NCBI GenBank assembly: GCA_002427055.1
Contig: DIPA01000060.1
Span: forward strand, 1-18,153
Source: Firmicutes bacterium UBA5500
GTDB lineage: Bacteria > Bacillota > UBA994 > UBA5500
Reading direction: 5' to 3'
DNA length: 18,153 bases
Of this stretch, positions 8,099 through 14,636 are shown one piece after another. Within the stretch, counting starts at the first letter, position 1, and every line of letters starts with the position of its first letter. Both the position numbers and the translations under genes were made by a program. Under the pieces are notes generated by a model. The model saw only the letters and a program-made list of their open reading frames with translations. It was not told the origin of the DNA and did not search any database.

Positions 8099-8938
8099 CT
8101 AGTTGCCTCCCTTAGCATTACGACTGCTAGCCGAAGCGTCATTAGGCCTTGGCTGGCGAGATTGTAGATGAAAAGCATAGCCCTGCGGCAGAACATGCAA
8201 ACGCACTTCTGCCAAAGCTAAGGCCGCTTTTGGACTTACCTCAGAGACATTAGTAAAAGCAATATGTTGTCCATCTAGAACACTAACCGTTCCATTACCA
8301 ATCACAGTGAATTCTGGGCCGTTGACCACCATTGCAGTATCTTCATCTATGCCAATTCCTAATATGTAAGGATTTTGGGCAACGGCTGCCAGCAAGCGAC
8401 CAAGGCGCCCGCGTTGTGCGAAATGTTGATCGATAACTACATCAGAAACTAGATTAAAACCAGCCGCCAATCTAACAGCATCAGCCGCCGGTTCTTTGTC
8501 ATTTTCGCCGTCGATAATCATCGTGGAGCTCATAGCCGAGGCCCCCGCACTAGTACCGGCAATTACCACTCCACGTTGATAGGCAGCTTCTAGAGCATGA
8601 TAGAGGGCAGTGCCACCAATAAGGCTGGTAATACGCAATTGATCGCCACCGGTGAAGAAAACACCGCTGCACTCATCCACCAAACGAACTAGCATCGGGT
8701 CCTCAGCCTGTAGGCGAGTACTAATATCCAGCACACCTACCTCCGCTGAGCCCAGACGGGTAAAGACTGCACGATAAAGCATCCCTACCTCTTGTGGTTG
8801 CGATGCAGCTGCAGTCAGTATTAAAAGGCGCGCCATGTCACCACCTGCTAGCCTTACAACCTCCTTCAAAATCAAACAATCGCCCTTTCTGTCTTCCGCG
8901 CCACCAATAATAACCAAACGCCCTCTACTGCTAGCCAA
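8099..8938 (-). CDS. cphB: Cyanophycinase (serine peptidase family S51)
   Basis: Hydrolyses cyanophycin to beta-Asp-Arg dipeptides. 279 residues. RLVIIGGAEDRKGDC near the N-terminus is the family's opening strand and loop. The nucleophile elbow GTSAGASAMSS carries the predicted catalytic Ser130. VIDQHFAQRGRLGRLLAAV and ILGIGIDEDTAMVV are the other conserved blocks, including the His region. The start is uncertain: the first in-frame initiator is TTG 8936-8938, but its nearest SD-like GGGGG is about 13 bases away. An in-frame stop lies just upstream, so little N-terminal sequence can be missing. It precedes cphA by 2 bp, giving a two-gene store-and-use operon behind its own promoter region and downstream of the veg terminator. 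Confidence 0.95.
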   Translation of the reverse strand: MASSRGRLVIIGGAEDRKGDCLILKEVVRLAGGDMARLLILTAAASQPQEVGMLYRAVFTRLGSAEVGVLDISTRLQAEDPMLVRLVDECSGVFFTGGDQLRITSLIGGTALYHALEAAYQRGVVIAGTSAGASAMSSTMIIDGENDKEPAADAVRLAAGFNLVSDVVIDQHFAQRGRLGRLLAAVAQNPYILGIGIDEDTAMVVNGPEFTVIGNGTVSVLDGQHIAFTNVSEVSPKAALALAEVRLHVLPQGYAFHLQSRQPRPNDASASSRNAKGGN

Positions 8939-8978
8939 AAGGCATACAAACCCCCTATAGCATCAAGATTAAACACAA

Positions 8979-9009
8979 TTAGATTTCCCTAGCCACAGGA
9001 AGGATATGC
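8979..9009 (-). promoter_or_regulatory. Candidate forespore-sigma (sigma-F/G-like) promoter for cphBA
   Basis: On the minus strand GCATA (9005-9009) matches the -35 of sigma-F/sigma-G promoters. After 16 bases comes GGAAATCTAA (8979-8988), an 8 of 10 match to the sigma-F -10 as I recall it. Read as a sigma-G site, AAATCTA stands 18 bases from the -35, also the usual spacing. The start of transcription would be about 35 bases before cphB. No good sigma-A pair is visible in this gap. This is an eye match only. Confidence 0.35.
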
Positions 9010-9043
9010 AAAAAAAACCCTTAGGATTGATACCTAAGGGTTT
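9010..9043 (-). terminator. Rho-independent terminator of veg
   Basis: On the minus strand an 11-bp stem (9033-9043 with 9015-9025), 7-base loop, then an uninterrupted run of T (9017 down to 9010). It separates veg from cphBA, so the cyanophycin genes need their own promoter. Confidence 0.9.
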
Positions 9044-9102
9044 AGGGCTTGCCTGCAGCTGCATGTGCAAATAAAGCTGCACGGGAATATTGTTTGCTAT
9101 AC

Positions 9103-9372
9103 TCAATTAGTAGATACCATTTCGCTACTAGGCTTGCCTATGGACAACTCAACAGTCTGCGTTAGCACATCGGCATAACTTATGGAAATCACTCGAACCG
9201 GGTGTTTCTGAGAATCGAGCTTAATCAGGAAGTGGTAGGGATAGGTGTTCTCTAAGACACCTTCGCGGATGATAGTCTTACGTCGGCCACGGTTTGCCTT
9301 TATCCACACTTTTTCCCCTACATGGGACTCCAGATCCTGACGAATCTCAGCCAGAGCGTTCTTAGCGGCCAA
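9103..9372 (-). CDS. veg: Veg protein (biofilm/stimulation factor family, DUF1021)
   Basis: Small, abundant protein of Bacillota; in B. subtilis Veg raises biofilm matrix gene expression. The conserved core is clear: LESHVGEKVWIKANRGRRKTI, then GVLENTYPYHFLIKLD and SISYADVLTQTVELS. I chose TTG 9370-9372 (89 aa) because AGGTGG is then 6 bases upstream; an in-frame TTG two codons earlier (9376-9378) overlaps the SD. Two consensus sigma-A promoters lie directly upstream and a strong terminator follows, so it is a highly expressed single-gene unit, as in Bacillus. The order ksgA-(one gene)-veg-(cluster)-ispE is conserved with Bacillus. Confidence 0.95.
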   Translation of the reverse strand: MAAKNALAEIRQDLESHVGEKVWIKANRGRRKTIIREGVLENTYPYHFLIKLDSQKHPVRVISISYADVLTQTVELSIGKPSSEMVSTN

Positions 9373-9408
9373 AGACAACCACCTCTCTCTTTACTTCTCA
9401 CCTTGTCC

Positions 9409-9437
9409 ATTTTAACATAAGACTAAGTGGTTGTCAA
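9409..9437 (-). promoter_or_regulatory. Veg promoter, proximal: consensus sigma-A
   Basis: On the minus strand a perfect -35 TTGACA (9432-9437), 17-base spacer, -10 TAAAAT (9409-9414) preceded by TGT, an extended -10. The transcript start falls close upstream of the veg ribosome binding site. Confidence 0.9.
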
Positions 9438-9448
9438 ACAAAACACCT

Positions 9449-9478
9449 ATTATAGCAATCAGCGCGAAAAGATGTCAA
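9449..9478 (-). promoter_or_regulatory. Veg promoter, distal: consensus sigma-A
   Basis: On the minus strand a perfect -35 TTGACA (9473-9478), 18-base spacer, perfect -10 TATAAT (9449-9454) preceded by TGC (extended -10). It lies about 40 bp upstream of the proximal promoter, giving a tandem pair. Confidence 0.9.
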
Positions 9479-9519
9479 GACGATTTTTGCTTTTTGTTAA
9501 GTATTTGTCATTATTTCTG

Positions 9520-9996
9520 TTATCTGGTGAATCTATCGGCTACAGAGCTAGCGGCAAAAGAATCTGGCTTCACTTTCGCTGTAAACCCGCTGGTAATTAC
9601 CAAGCCAACCAGGTCTCTTATCAACTCACGCGTTGCTCCCCTATGGCCGGCATCAACATGCACCTCTAGATCATAGTTAAAGAGTAAGTCGTGAGCTAAA
9701 AGCTCTGCCTGCACCTTAGTTATTGTTTCTAGACTTAGCGCTGTTTCATGTATTAGTTTCTGACGCAAGCTAAACATAGGACGTTGATGCTGGTGCCGAA
9801 TGAAAAACCGTCCTCCCTTACCCACCCTATGAGCCACAATTGCGGTAACAAAGTGAGTCGATTGAGCAGTTGTTTGTGAATCTGTGCCGATAATTAACTT
9901 GTATTTAGCCTCTGGTTGCTCCAGCACATAATTGGCCAAGGTCTGCATTAGTTCTTCTAGGCTGAGCTGCCCCTCGGTAGGACTAAAGAATATCAT
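9520..9996 (-). CDS. YkuK-like ribonuclease H-fold protein (DUF458)
   Basis: 158 residues. It resembles the YkuK family, a small RNase H-like fold group whose activity is not established. Visible hallmarks are KLIIGTDSQTTAQSTHFVTAI (first acidic strand), LEVHVDAGHRGATRELIRDL (second acidic strand) and the end ITSGFTAKVKPDSFAASSVAD. I chose ATG 9994-9996 because GGAGG stands 8 bases upstream; the longer GTG start at 10012-10014 would overlap the ksgA stop and contain the SD. It follows ksgA by 14 bp and should be co-transcribed with metG-tatD-ksgA. In Bacillus this position holds yabG, so this is a local replacement or lineage-specific insertion. The catalytic role is not shown. Confidence 0.85.
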   Translation of the reverse strand: MIFFSPTEGQLSLEELMQTLANYVLEQPEAKYKLIIGTDSQTTAQSTHFVTAIVAHRVGKGGRFFIRHQHQRPMFSLRQKLIHETALSLETITKVQAELLAHDLLFNYDLEVHVDAGHRGATRELIRDLVGLVITSGFTAKVKPDSFAASSVADRFTR

Positions 9997-10010
9997 CGGC
10001 ACATCCTCCC

Positions 10011-10868
10011 TCACATACCTTTTGCTAACCCATTAGCCAAATCAATGAACTGCTCTGGTGTCAAGTTTTCCCCTCTCACTCCTATTTCTAGTCCTAAGTT
10101 AGTTAAAACAGTGCTAATCTCCTCTTTGGGCAACTTGAGATTTGAGCTTAAGGCATTCAGTAAAGTCTTACGTCGTTGCCCGAAAGCAGACCGTAACACC
10201 TGCCATAACCATGATTGGCTATTCCCGTCATCAACCTCAGTAGAAGCTACCAGCTTAACTACTGTTGAGGCTACTTTCGGTGCCGGATAAAAAGCGGTTG
10301 CGGGGATCTGGCTAACCACTTCTACACGATATCTACACTGAATCATTACGCCTAGCAAGCCATACTCCTTGCTACCAGGCGTAGCCGTCATACGCTCAGC
10401 CACCTCTTTTTGCACTAGCAAAACTAGACTACGCCAAGCGACGCCTTGTTCTAGCAGACGCATGATTAACGGAGTAGTAATGTAGTAAGGCAGGTTTGCC
10501 ACTACCTTTGAGCTAGTCGCCCCGCAAACTAACTGCTGGTAATCTACCTGCAACGCATCCTCAAAGAGCAACTCTACTTGGGAGCAATGCTCAAGTGTTT
10601 CTGCTAACAAAGGCTCTAAGCGTTGGTCCTTCTCAATTGCAATTACTCTTGCAGCAACTAAGGCTAATTCCTGGGTTAGAACACCTAACCCAGGACCAAT
10701 TTCAATCACCACATCATTCGGCTGCACATCGGCCGCTGCCACAATCTGCTGTAAGTGATGTTCGTTGATGAGAAAATTCTGCCCCAACCCCTTACTTGGA
10801 CGTAGCCCATACTGAGCCAGCAACGATTTCACCAGGGTAGGTTTAGTTAATTTCAAGCTAATCGCCAC
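10011..10868 (-). CDS. ksgA: 16S rRNA (adenine(1518)-N6/adenine(1519)-N6)-dimethyltransferase
   Basis: Dimethylates two adjacent adenosines in the 3' end loop of 16S rRNA during late 30S assembly, using S-adenosylmethionine. 285 residues, normal length. SKGLGQNFL and later VIEIGPGLGVLTQEL (SAM loop, about 54-68) define the Rossmann domain. NLPYYITTPLI (N125 to Y128) is the catalytic N-L-P-Y motif. RSAFGQRRKTLLNAL marks the C-terminal helical domain. The GTG start at 10866-10868 overlaps the tatD stop by 11 bases, consistent with translational coupling; its SD (AGGA) is very close, so a TTG four codons in is a possible alternative. Bacillus has rnmV between tatD and ksgA; it is missing here. 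Confidence 0.97.
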   Translation of the reverse strand: MAISLKLTKPTLVKSLLAQYGLRPSKGLGQNFLINEHHLQQIVAAADVQPNDVVIEIGPGLGVLTQELALVAARVIAIEKDQRLEPLLAETLEHCSQVELLFEDALQVDYQQLVCGATSSKVVANLPYYITTPLIMRLLEQGVAWRSLVLLVQKEVAERMTATPGSKEYGLLGVMIQCRYRVEVVSQIPATAFYPAPKVASTVVKLVASTEVDDGNSQSWLWQVLRSAFGQRRKTLLNALSSNLKLPKEEISTVLTNLGLEIGVRGENLTPEQFIDLANGLAKGM

Positions 10869-11634
10869 TTCCTAAACCAAATAGACGCAAAGCATTGCTT
10901 GTTGTCTGGCTTGCTATTGTAGCAAACTCGACTCCGCGCAATTCTGCAAGACGTTCTACTATGTGTACTACACGTGCTGGGTGATTAAGCTTTCCTCGAT
11001 ATGGCTCAGGACTTAAGTAAGGACAATCCGTCTCCACCAACAATCGATCATCAGGAACCTCAGCTGCCGCCAATGCCGGGCGCTTAGCGTTGCGAAAAGT
11101 CAAGGGGCCAGCAAACGAGATGCAGAAACCCAAGTCCAGATACGCAGGCAACATCTCAGCGCTACCGGAATAACAGTGCATTACTCCCCCCGCAGGATAG
11201 GGCCCATTTTGTTCTAGAATGCGCAATACATCCTGATGAGCATCACGATCATGAATGATCACCGGCAATCGCTTGGCCTTGGCAATGCGTAGCTGAGCAG
11301 CAAAAACCTCTTGCTGTATGTGCTTAGGAGAAAAATCATAGTAGTAATCGAGCCCTATTTCTCCATATGCGCACACCTTGGGGTGCTCAAGCAACTCTAG
11401 CAGGTCCACCTCCATCTGTGCATTCCAGCTTTTTGCCTCGTGGGGATGAACTCCTACAGCTGCAACAAGTTCATCATGGCTGGCAGCTTGTGAAACTGCC
11501 AGCCGTGAACTCTCTACGTCAGCCCCGACATTGATTATGAGCTTTACATCAACTGCGCGTGCCTCCTGCAGCCACTGGTCTACATCAGGAGCCAAGCGAC
11601 TGTCATTCAAGTGAGCATGAGTATCGACAATCAC
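10858..11634 (-). CDS. tatD: TatD-family metal-dependent hydrolase (deoxyribonuclease)
   Basis: 258 residues, amidohydrolase TIM-barrel. Members are 3'-5' DNases and some remove D-amino acids from tRNA; the exact substrate here is unproven. Metal ligands are visible: IVDTHAHLND at the N-terminus (two His), GEIGLDYYYD (Glu near 92), PVIIHDRDAH (His), GVMHCYSG (His), and LLVETDCPYLSPEPYRGK (Asp). The start is GTG at 11632-11634 with GGGAG 8 bases upstream. It lies 12 bp after metG and overlaps ksgA by 11 bases, so it is an operon member as in Bacillus (metS-yabD). Confidence 0.96.
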   Translation of the reverse strand: MIVDTHAHLNDSRLAPDVDQWLQEARAVDVKLIINVGADVESSRLAVSQAASHDELVAAVGVHPHEAKSWNAQMEVDLLELLEHPKVCAYGEIGLDYYYDFSPKHIQQEVFAAQLRIAKAKRLPVIIHDRDAHQDVLRILEQNGPYPAGGVMHCYSGSAEMLPAYLDLGFCISFAGPLTFRNAKRPALAAAEVPDDRLLVETDCPYLSPEPYRGKLNHPARVVHIVERLAELRGVEFATIASQTTSNALRLFGLGSGD

Positions 11635-11646
11635 TGCCTCATCTCC

Positions 11647-13566
11647 CTACTTGGCTTTGCTACCTGCCGCAACCGAACGTTCTGGAGTTAGTACCGCTAA
11701 ACCGTTTTCATCTGCAGCAGCCAAAATCATGCCTTGAGACTCAATGCCCCTGATCTTAGCAGGTTTTAGGTTGGCAACGATGATTACTTGTTTGCCAACC
11801 AGTTCCTCAGGTCGATAATGCTGGGCAATACCAGCCACGATTGTACGCTTTTCTGGGCCCAGGGCAACCGAGAGTTTAAGTAACTTATCAGCCTTCGCTA
11901 CTTTCTCGGCCTCTAAAACGGTTACTACCCTAAGATCAACTTGCCCGAATAAATCGATATCAATTTCATCAGCTAGGGGCGGTGATAAGGGCTTAAGCTC
12001 TTTCTCTTCTGCCCAAGCAGCTAACTCAACAGCCAGATCAAGGCGCGGGAAAATGGCTTTCCCCTTTTCAACTTGGCTACCGGCCGCAAGACGTCCGGGA
12101 AGCGCATCCTCCCAGGCGGAAACCGTATCTGCCGCTAAGCCAAGTTGACTCCAGATCCTCGCGGGAGTCCGTGGCATAAACGGTTGCAGGAGAATACCGG
12201 CTACCCGTAGAGCATCGGCCAAGTTATAAAGCACGGTAGCCAACTCTGGCCGTGTAGATTCTTGTTTGGCCAACACCCAAGGGGTTGTTTCATCGATGTA
12301 CTTATTGGCACGCTTAATCAGATGCCAGATCGCTTCCAAAGCTGCCTGAGGCCGTAAGGCGTCCATAGCTTGTTCAACCTGTTCCTTAGTCTCGTTAGCT
12401 ACGGATAGCAAGGAAGCATCAAAAGCTGTTGCCTTCTCCGGCGCAGGAATCTTGCCAGCAAAGTACTTCTCAATCATAGCTACCGTGCGGCTAAGTAGAT
12501 TGCCCAGGTCGTTAGCCAGATCAGCATTTGTACGAGTGACAAACAACTCTTGCGTGTAATTGCCATCGGCACCAAAAGCAATCTCTCGCAACAAGTAATA
12601 ACGCAAAGCATCCGATCCGTATCGGGCAACAAGAGGAATAGGATCAATCACATTGCCTTTCGACTTAGACATCTTATCATCATCAAACAACAACCAGCCG
12701 TGCCCAAAAACCTGCTTTGGTAAGGGGAGATCCAAGGCCATTAGCAGGATCGGCCAAATTATGGTATGGAAGCGCACTATTTCTTTACCAACCAGATGCA
12801 AATCAGCAGGCCAATAATGCCGGCAAGCGCTATCATCCTTACTACCATAGCCAAGGGCTGTTATGTAGTTGCTCAAAGCATCCAGCCACACATAAACAAC
12901 GTGCTTAGGGTCAAAAGGAACCTTGATCCCCCAACTAAAAGTAGTACGCGAAACGCATAAGTCTTCCAGCCCCGGTTTGATGAAGGTATTGATCATTTCG
13001 TTACGTCTAGCTACAGGTTGAATGAATTCTGGATGGGCCTCAATGTGAGCTAGCAGACGCTCCTGATACTTTGATAGGCGAAAAAAGTAACTCTCTTCTG
13101 TTAACCACTCCACTTCACGCCCACAGTCAGGACACTTGCCATCCTTCAGTTGCAGTTCCGTAAAGAAGGCTTCACAAGGCTCACAATACCAGCCCTGATA
13201 TTCACTCTTATAAATATCGCCCTGTGCATGCAACTTCTCGAAGATACCCTGCACGGCCTGTACGTGCTGCTGATCAGTTGTCCGTATAAAAACATCATAG
13301 TCTATATCTAATAGCTTCCAGAGATCTTTGATATTATCCACCAGCCCGTCAACAAACTGCTTGGGTTCTTGACCTGCTGCTTCAGCGGTCCTTTGCACTT
13401 TCAGACCGTGCTCATCCGTCCCTGTCAAAAAGCATACATCATAACCGCGCAACCGCTTATATCTGGCAACCGTATCGGCAATTATGCTCGTATACGCATG
13501 GCCAATATGCAGTTTCCCGCTCGTATAGTAAAGCGGCGTAGACAAATAGTAAGTTGGTTTAGACAT
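11647..13566 (-). CDS. metG: Methionine-tRNA ligase with C-terminal tRNA-binding domain
   Basis: Charges tRNA-Met with methionine for initiation and elongation. 639 residues. The class I Rossmann fold has the HIGH motif at H20-H23 (KLHIGHAY). The zinc knuckle in the connective insert has two Cys pairs (CEPC and CPDC, about 128-148). The second signature KMSKS is at 298-302. An anticodon-binding helical domain follows (about 360-510), and a C-terminal Trbp111-like OB domain (about 535-639) has DLFGQVDLRVVTVLEAEKV and LKPAKIRGIESQGMILAA. The ATG at 13564-13566 has AGGAGG with a 7-base spacer. Expression is controlled by a T-box leader directly upstream. It leads the metG-tatD-ksgA-(YkuK-like) operon and is divergent from abrB. 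Confidence 0.98.
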   Translation of the reverse strand: MSKPTYYLSTPLYYTSGKLHIGHAYTSIIADTVARYKRLRGYDVCFLTGTDEHGLKVQRTAEAAGQEPKQFVDGLVDNIKDLWKLLDIDYDVFIRTTDQQHVQAVQGIFEKLHAQGDIYKSEYQGWYCEPCEAFFTELQLKDGKCPDCGREVEWLTEESYFFRLSKYQERLLAHIEAHPEFIQPVARRNEMINTFIKPGLEDLCVSRTTFSWGIKVPFDPKHVVYVWLDALSNYITALGYGSKDDSACRHYWPADLHLVGKEIVRFHTIIWPILLMALDLPLPKQVFGHGWLLFDDDKMSKSKGNVIDPIPLVARYGSDALRYYLLREIAFGADGNYTQELFVTRTNADLANDLGNLLSRTVAMIEKYFAGKIPAPEKATAFDASLLSVANETKEQVEQAMDALRPQAALEAIWHLIKRANKYIDETTPWVLAKQESTRPELATVLYNLADALRVAGILLQPFMPRTPARIWSQLGLAADTVSAWEDALPGRLAAGSQVEKGKAIFPRLDLAVELAAWAEEKELKPLSPPLADEIDIDLFGQVDLRVVTVLEAEKVAKADKLLKLSVALGPEKRTIVAGIAQHYRPEELVGKQVIIVANLKPAKIRGIESQGMILAAADENGLAVLTPERSVAAGSKAK

Positions 13567-13609
13567 CCTAATTCCTCCTCGTCAATTGTCAATAAGAATC
13601 TTAGGTAGC

Positions 13610-13873
13610 AAAAAAACCCCGTCCCAATATTCAGGGACGGGGGTCCGTGGTACCACCCTGGTTCATCGGTGCAAAAACCGATCTCTATAGGTCTTGCGAC
13701 CTACTGCGATAACCGCCATCAGCGGAAGTAGCTTAATAAACTCATTCAGCTACCTGGCTCCGGAGCCATCTTCACTGCTACCCTTCCACCGGCTTTCACC
13801 TCACCCGGCTCTCTGCTGGAACGGAGACAACAGCTACTCTTTCCTTCCTCGCCTTTGCTAATTTGCTAATTTG
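13610..13873 (-). promoter_or_regulatory. T-box riboswitch controlling metG, methionine specifier
   Basis: Leader RNA that reads uncharged tRNA. On the minus strand a stem I domain carries AGAGAGCCGGGTGAGGTG (conserved distal loops) and GTGAAGATGGCTCCGGAG, where the specifier loop holds ATG (13767-13769), a Met codon. Two further hairpins follow. The T-box bulge AGGGTGGTACCACGG is at 13645-13659, with UGGU expected to pair with a tRNA 3' end ACCA. The terminator has a 9-bp stem (13634-13642 with 13617-13625) and a T-run at 13616-13610. Uncharged tRNA-Met should favour the antiterminator and turn metG on. Helix borders were placed by eye. Confidence 0.92.
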
Positions 13874-13879
13874 GCGTTA

Positions 13880-13908
13880 AGTATATCACGCTCCTACACC
13901 TACGTCAA
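13880..13908 (-). promoter_or_regulatory. Sigma-A promoter of the T-box/metG transcript
   Basis: On the minus strand -35 TTGACG (13903-13908), 17-base spacer, -10 TATACT (13880-13885) preceded by TGA, an extended -10. It sits just upstream of the first T-box helix. Confidence 0.85.
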
Positions 13909-14007
13909 ATAAAACGCCTTGAGCAAGCGAGACCAATCATTCCAGCTGCACTTAGCACTTATCTTTGCTGCTTGGGATAAATTTTGTTTATTTTTCTGGC
14001 AAAAGGC

Positions 14008-14036
14008 GCAGGATAGTGCAGAAAAATGTAGAATAA
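14008..14036 (+). promoter_or_regulatory. Sigma-H-consensus promoter candidate upstream of abrB
   Basis: GCAGGATAG (14008-14016) followed after 11 bases by GTAGAATAA (14028-14036). This fits the sigma-H pattern RnAGGAwWW, N11-12, RnnGAATww with only the last base of the -35 block off, and the spacing is correct. It points toward abrB, about 210 bases from the predicted start site to the abrB ATG. It could give a long-leader abrB mRNA or a small RNA. Confidence 0.5.
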
Positions 14037-14174
14037 GGCAATTATGAGCCATCTCTCCTATACTAGGGCAAATTTAAGTAGTTAAGACGTAGGCTGTGGA
14101 AACTAGATTGCTAGGTAACAAATCTCAATTTTGGTCTTTTAAGCCTCTTTTGCTACTTTTTTACCGAGAAAGTA

Positions 14175-14203
14175 TAGACAACTATTGGTATTATTGCTAT
14201 AAT
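14175..14203 (+). promoter_or_regulatory. Sigma-A promoter of abrB
   Basis: -35 TAGACA (14175-14180), 17-base spacer, perfect -10 TATAAT (14198-14203) preceded by TGC (extended -10). Start of transcription is expected near 14210. Confidence 0.85.
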
Positions 14204-14218
14204 TATTAATAAAGAAGC

Positions 14219-14235
14219 TGTCGATTTCTGTCATA
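14219..14235 (+). promoter_or_regulatory. Two Spo0A-box-like heptamers downstream of the abrB promoter
   Basis: TGTCGAT (14219-14225, 6 of 7 to TGNCGAA) and TGTCATA (14229-14235, 5 of 7) start exactly 10 bases apart, at about +10 and +20 of the abrB transcript. B. subtilis abrB also has paired Spo0A boxes just downstream of its start site, where phosphorylated Spo0A represses it. Confidence 0.5.
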
Positions 14236-14252
14236 AAGGAGGAATAGGGGAA

Positions 14253-14498
14253 ATGAAATCTACTGGTATTGTCCGCAAAGTGGACGAACTAGGTCGTGTT
14301 GTCATCCCGATTGAATTACGGCGTACTCTCGGCATCGACGAAAAAGATTCCTTAGAGATTTACGTCGATGGTGAGAAGATTATCCTCAGGAAATATGAAC
14401 CAGCCTGTATTTTCTGTGGGAATGCAGAGAACGTGTTCAATTATCGCGGAAAGAACATCTGCGAAGATTGCCTTAAACAGTTGGCACAAGAGATTTAG
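14253..14498 (+). CDS. abrB: AbrB-family transition-state regulator with C-terminal Cys4 tail
   Basis: 81-residue DNA-binding regulator. Residues 1-48 (STGIVRKVDELGRVVIPIEL, then RRTLGIDEKDSLEIYVDG) are the swapped-hairpin AbrB/SpoVT fold that binds DNA as a dimer or tetramer. Instead of the B. subtilis C-terminal multimerisation segment, residues 52-73 have CIFC and CEDC pairs (C52, C55, C70, C73), a likely zinc-binding knuckle, as common in clostridial AbrB proteins. In Bacillus AbrB represses stationary-phase and sporulation genes and is itself repressed by Spo0A. ATG at 14253 has AAAGGAGG with about a 10-base spacer. It stands divergent from metG, as in Bacillus, and ends in its own terminator. 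Confidence 0.93.
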   Translation: MKSTGIVRKVDELGRVVIPIELRRTLGIDEKDSLEIYVDGEKIILRKYEPACIFCGNAENVFNYRGKNICEDCLKQLAQEI

Positions 14499-14513
14499 TC
14501 TCCTACTATGAAG

Positions 14514-14541
14514 ACGCGAAGCTTTAGGCTTCGCGTTTTTT
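14514..14541 (+). terminator. Rho-independent terminator of abrB
   Basis: Nine-base-pair GC-rich stem (14514-14522 with 14528-14536), 5-base loop, followed by a T-run to 14541. It insulates abrB from the glycine operon. Confidence 0.92.
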
Positions 14542-14587
14542 CCTTTGTAAACCACCGGCTTGTGATCAAGGCAACTTATTGCACCTA

Positions 14588-14617
14588 TTGACAAACCTAT
14601 CCTATCTCCTTTAGAAT
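14588..14617 (+). promoter_or_regulatory. Sigma-A promoter of the gcv operon
   Basis: Perfect -35 TTGACA (14588-14593), 18-base spacer, -10 TAGAAT (14612-14617, 5 of 6). The transcript would begin near 14624, just before the riboswitch. Confidence 0.8.
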
Positions 14618-14636
14618 TTAGTTAGTTAAATATTTC

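Larger units (their letters stand above)
13909..14252 (+). promoter_or_regulatory. Intergenic region upstream of abrB
   Basis: 344 bp without a coding sequence between the divergent metG and abrB promoters. It holds the sigma-H-like and sigma-A-like promoters and Spo0A-like boxes listed separately. The stretch 14045-14170 is AT-rich with only short weak hairpins; I see no terminator, tRNA or convincing small ORF in it. Confidence 0.6.

Noticed and set aside
9427..9676. Two overlapping plus-strand frames of about 80 codons
   Set aside because: They run over the veg promoters and the 3' end of the YkuK-like gene, with no SD or domain.
12717..12960. Short plus-strand frames inside metG
   Set aside because: Antisense to the catalytic part of an intact metG; no coding signs.
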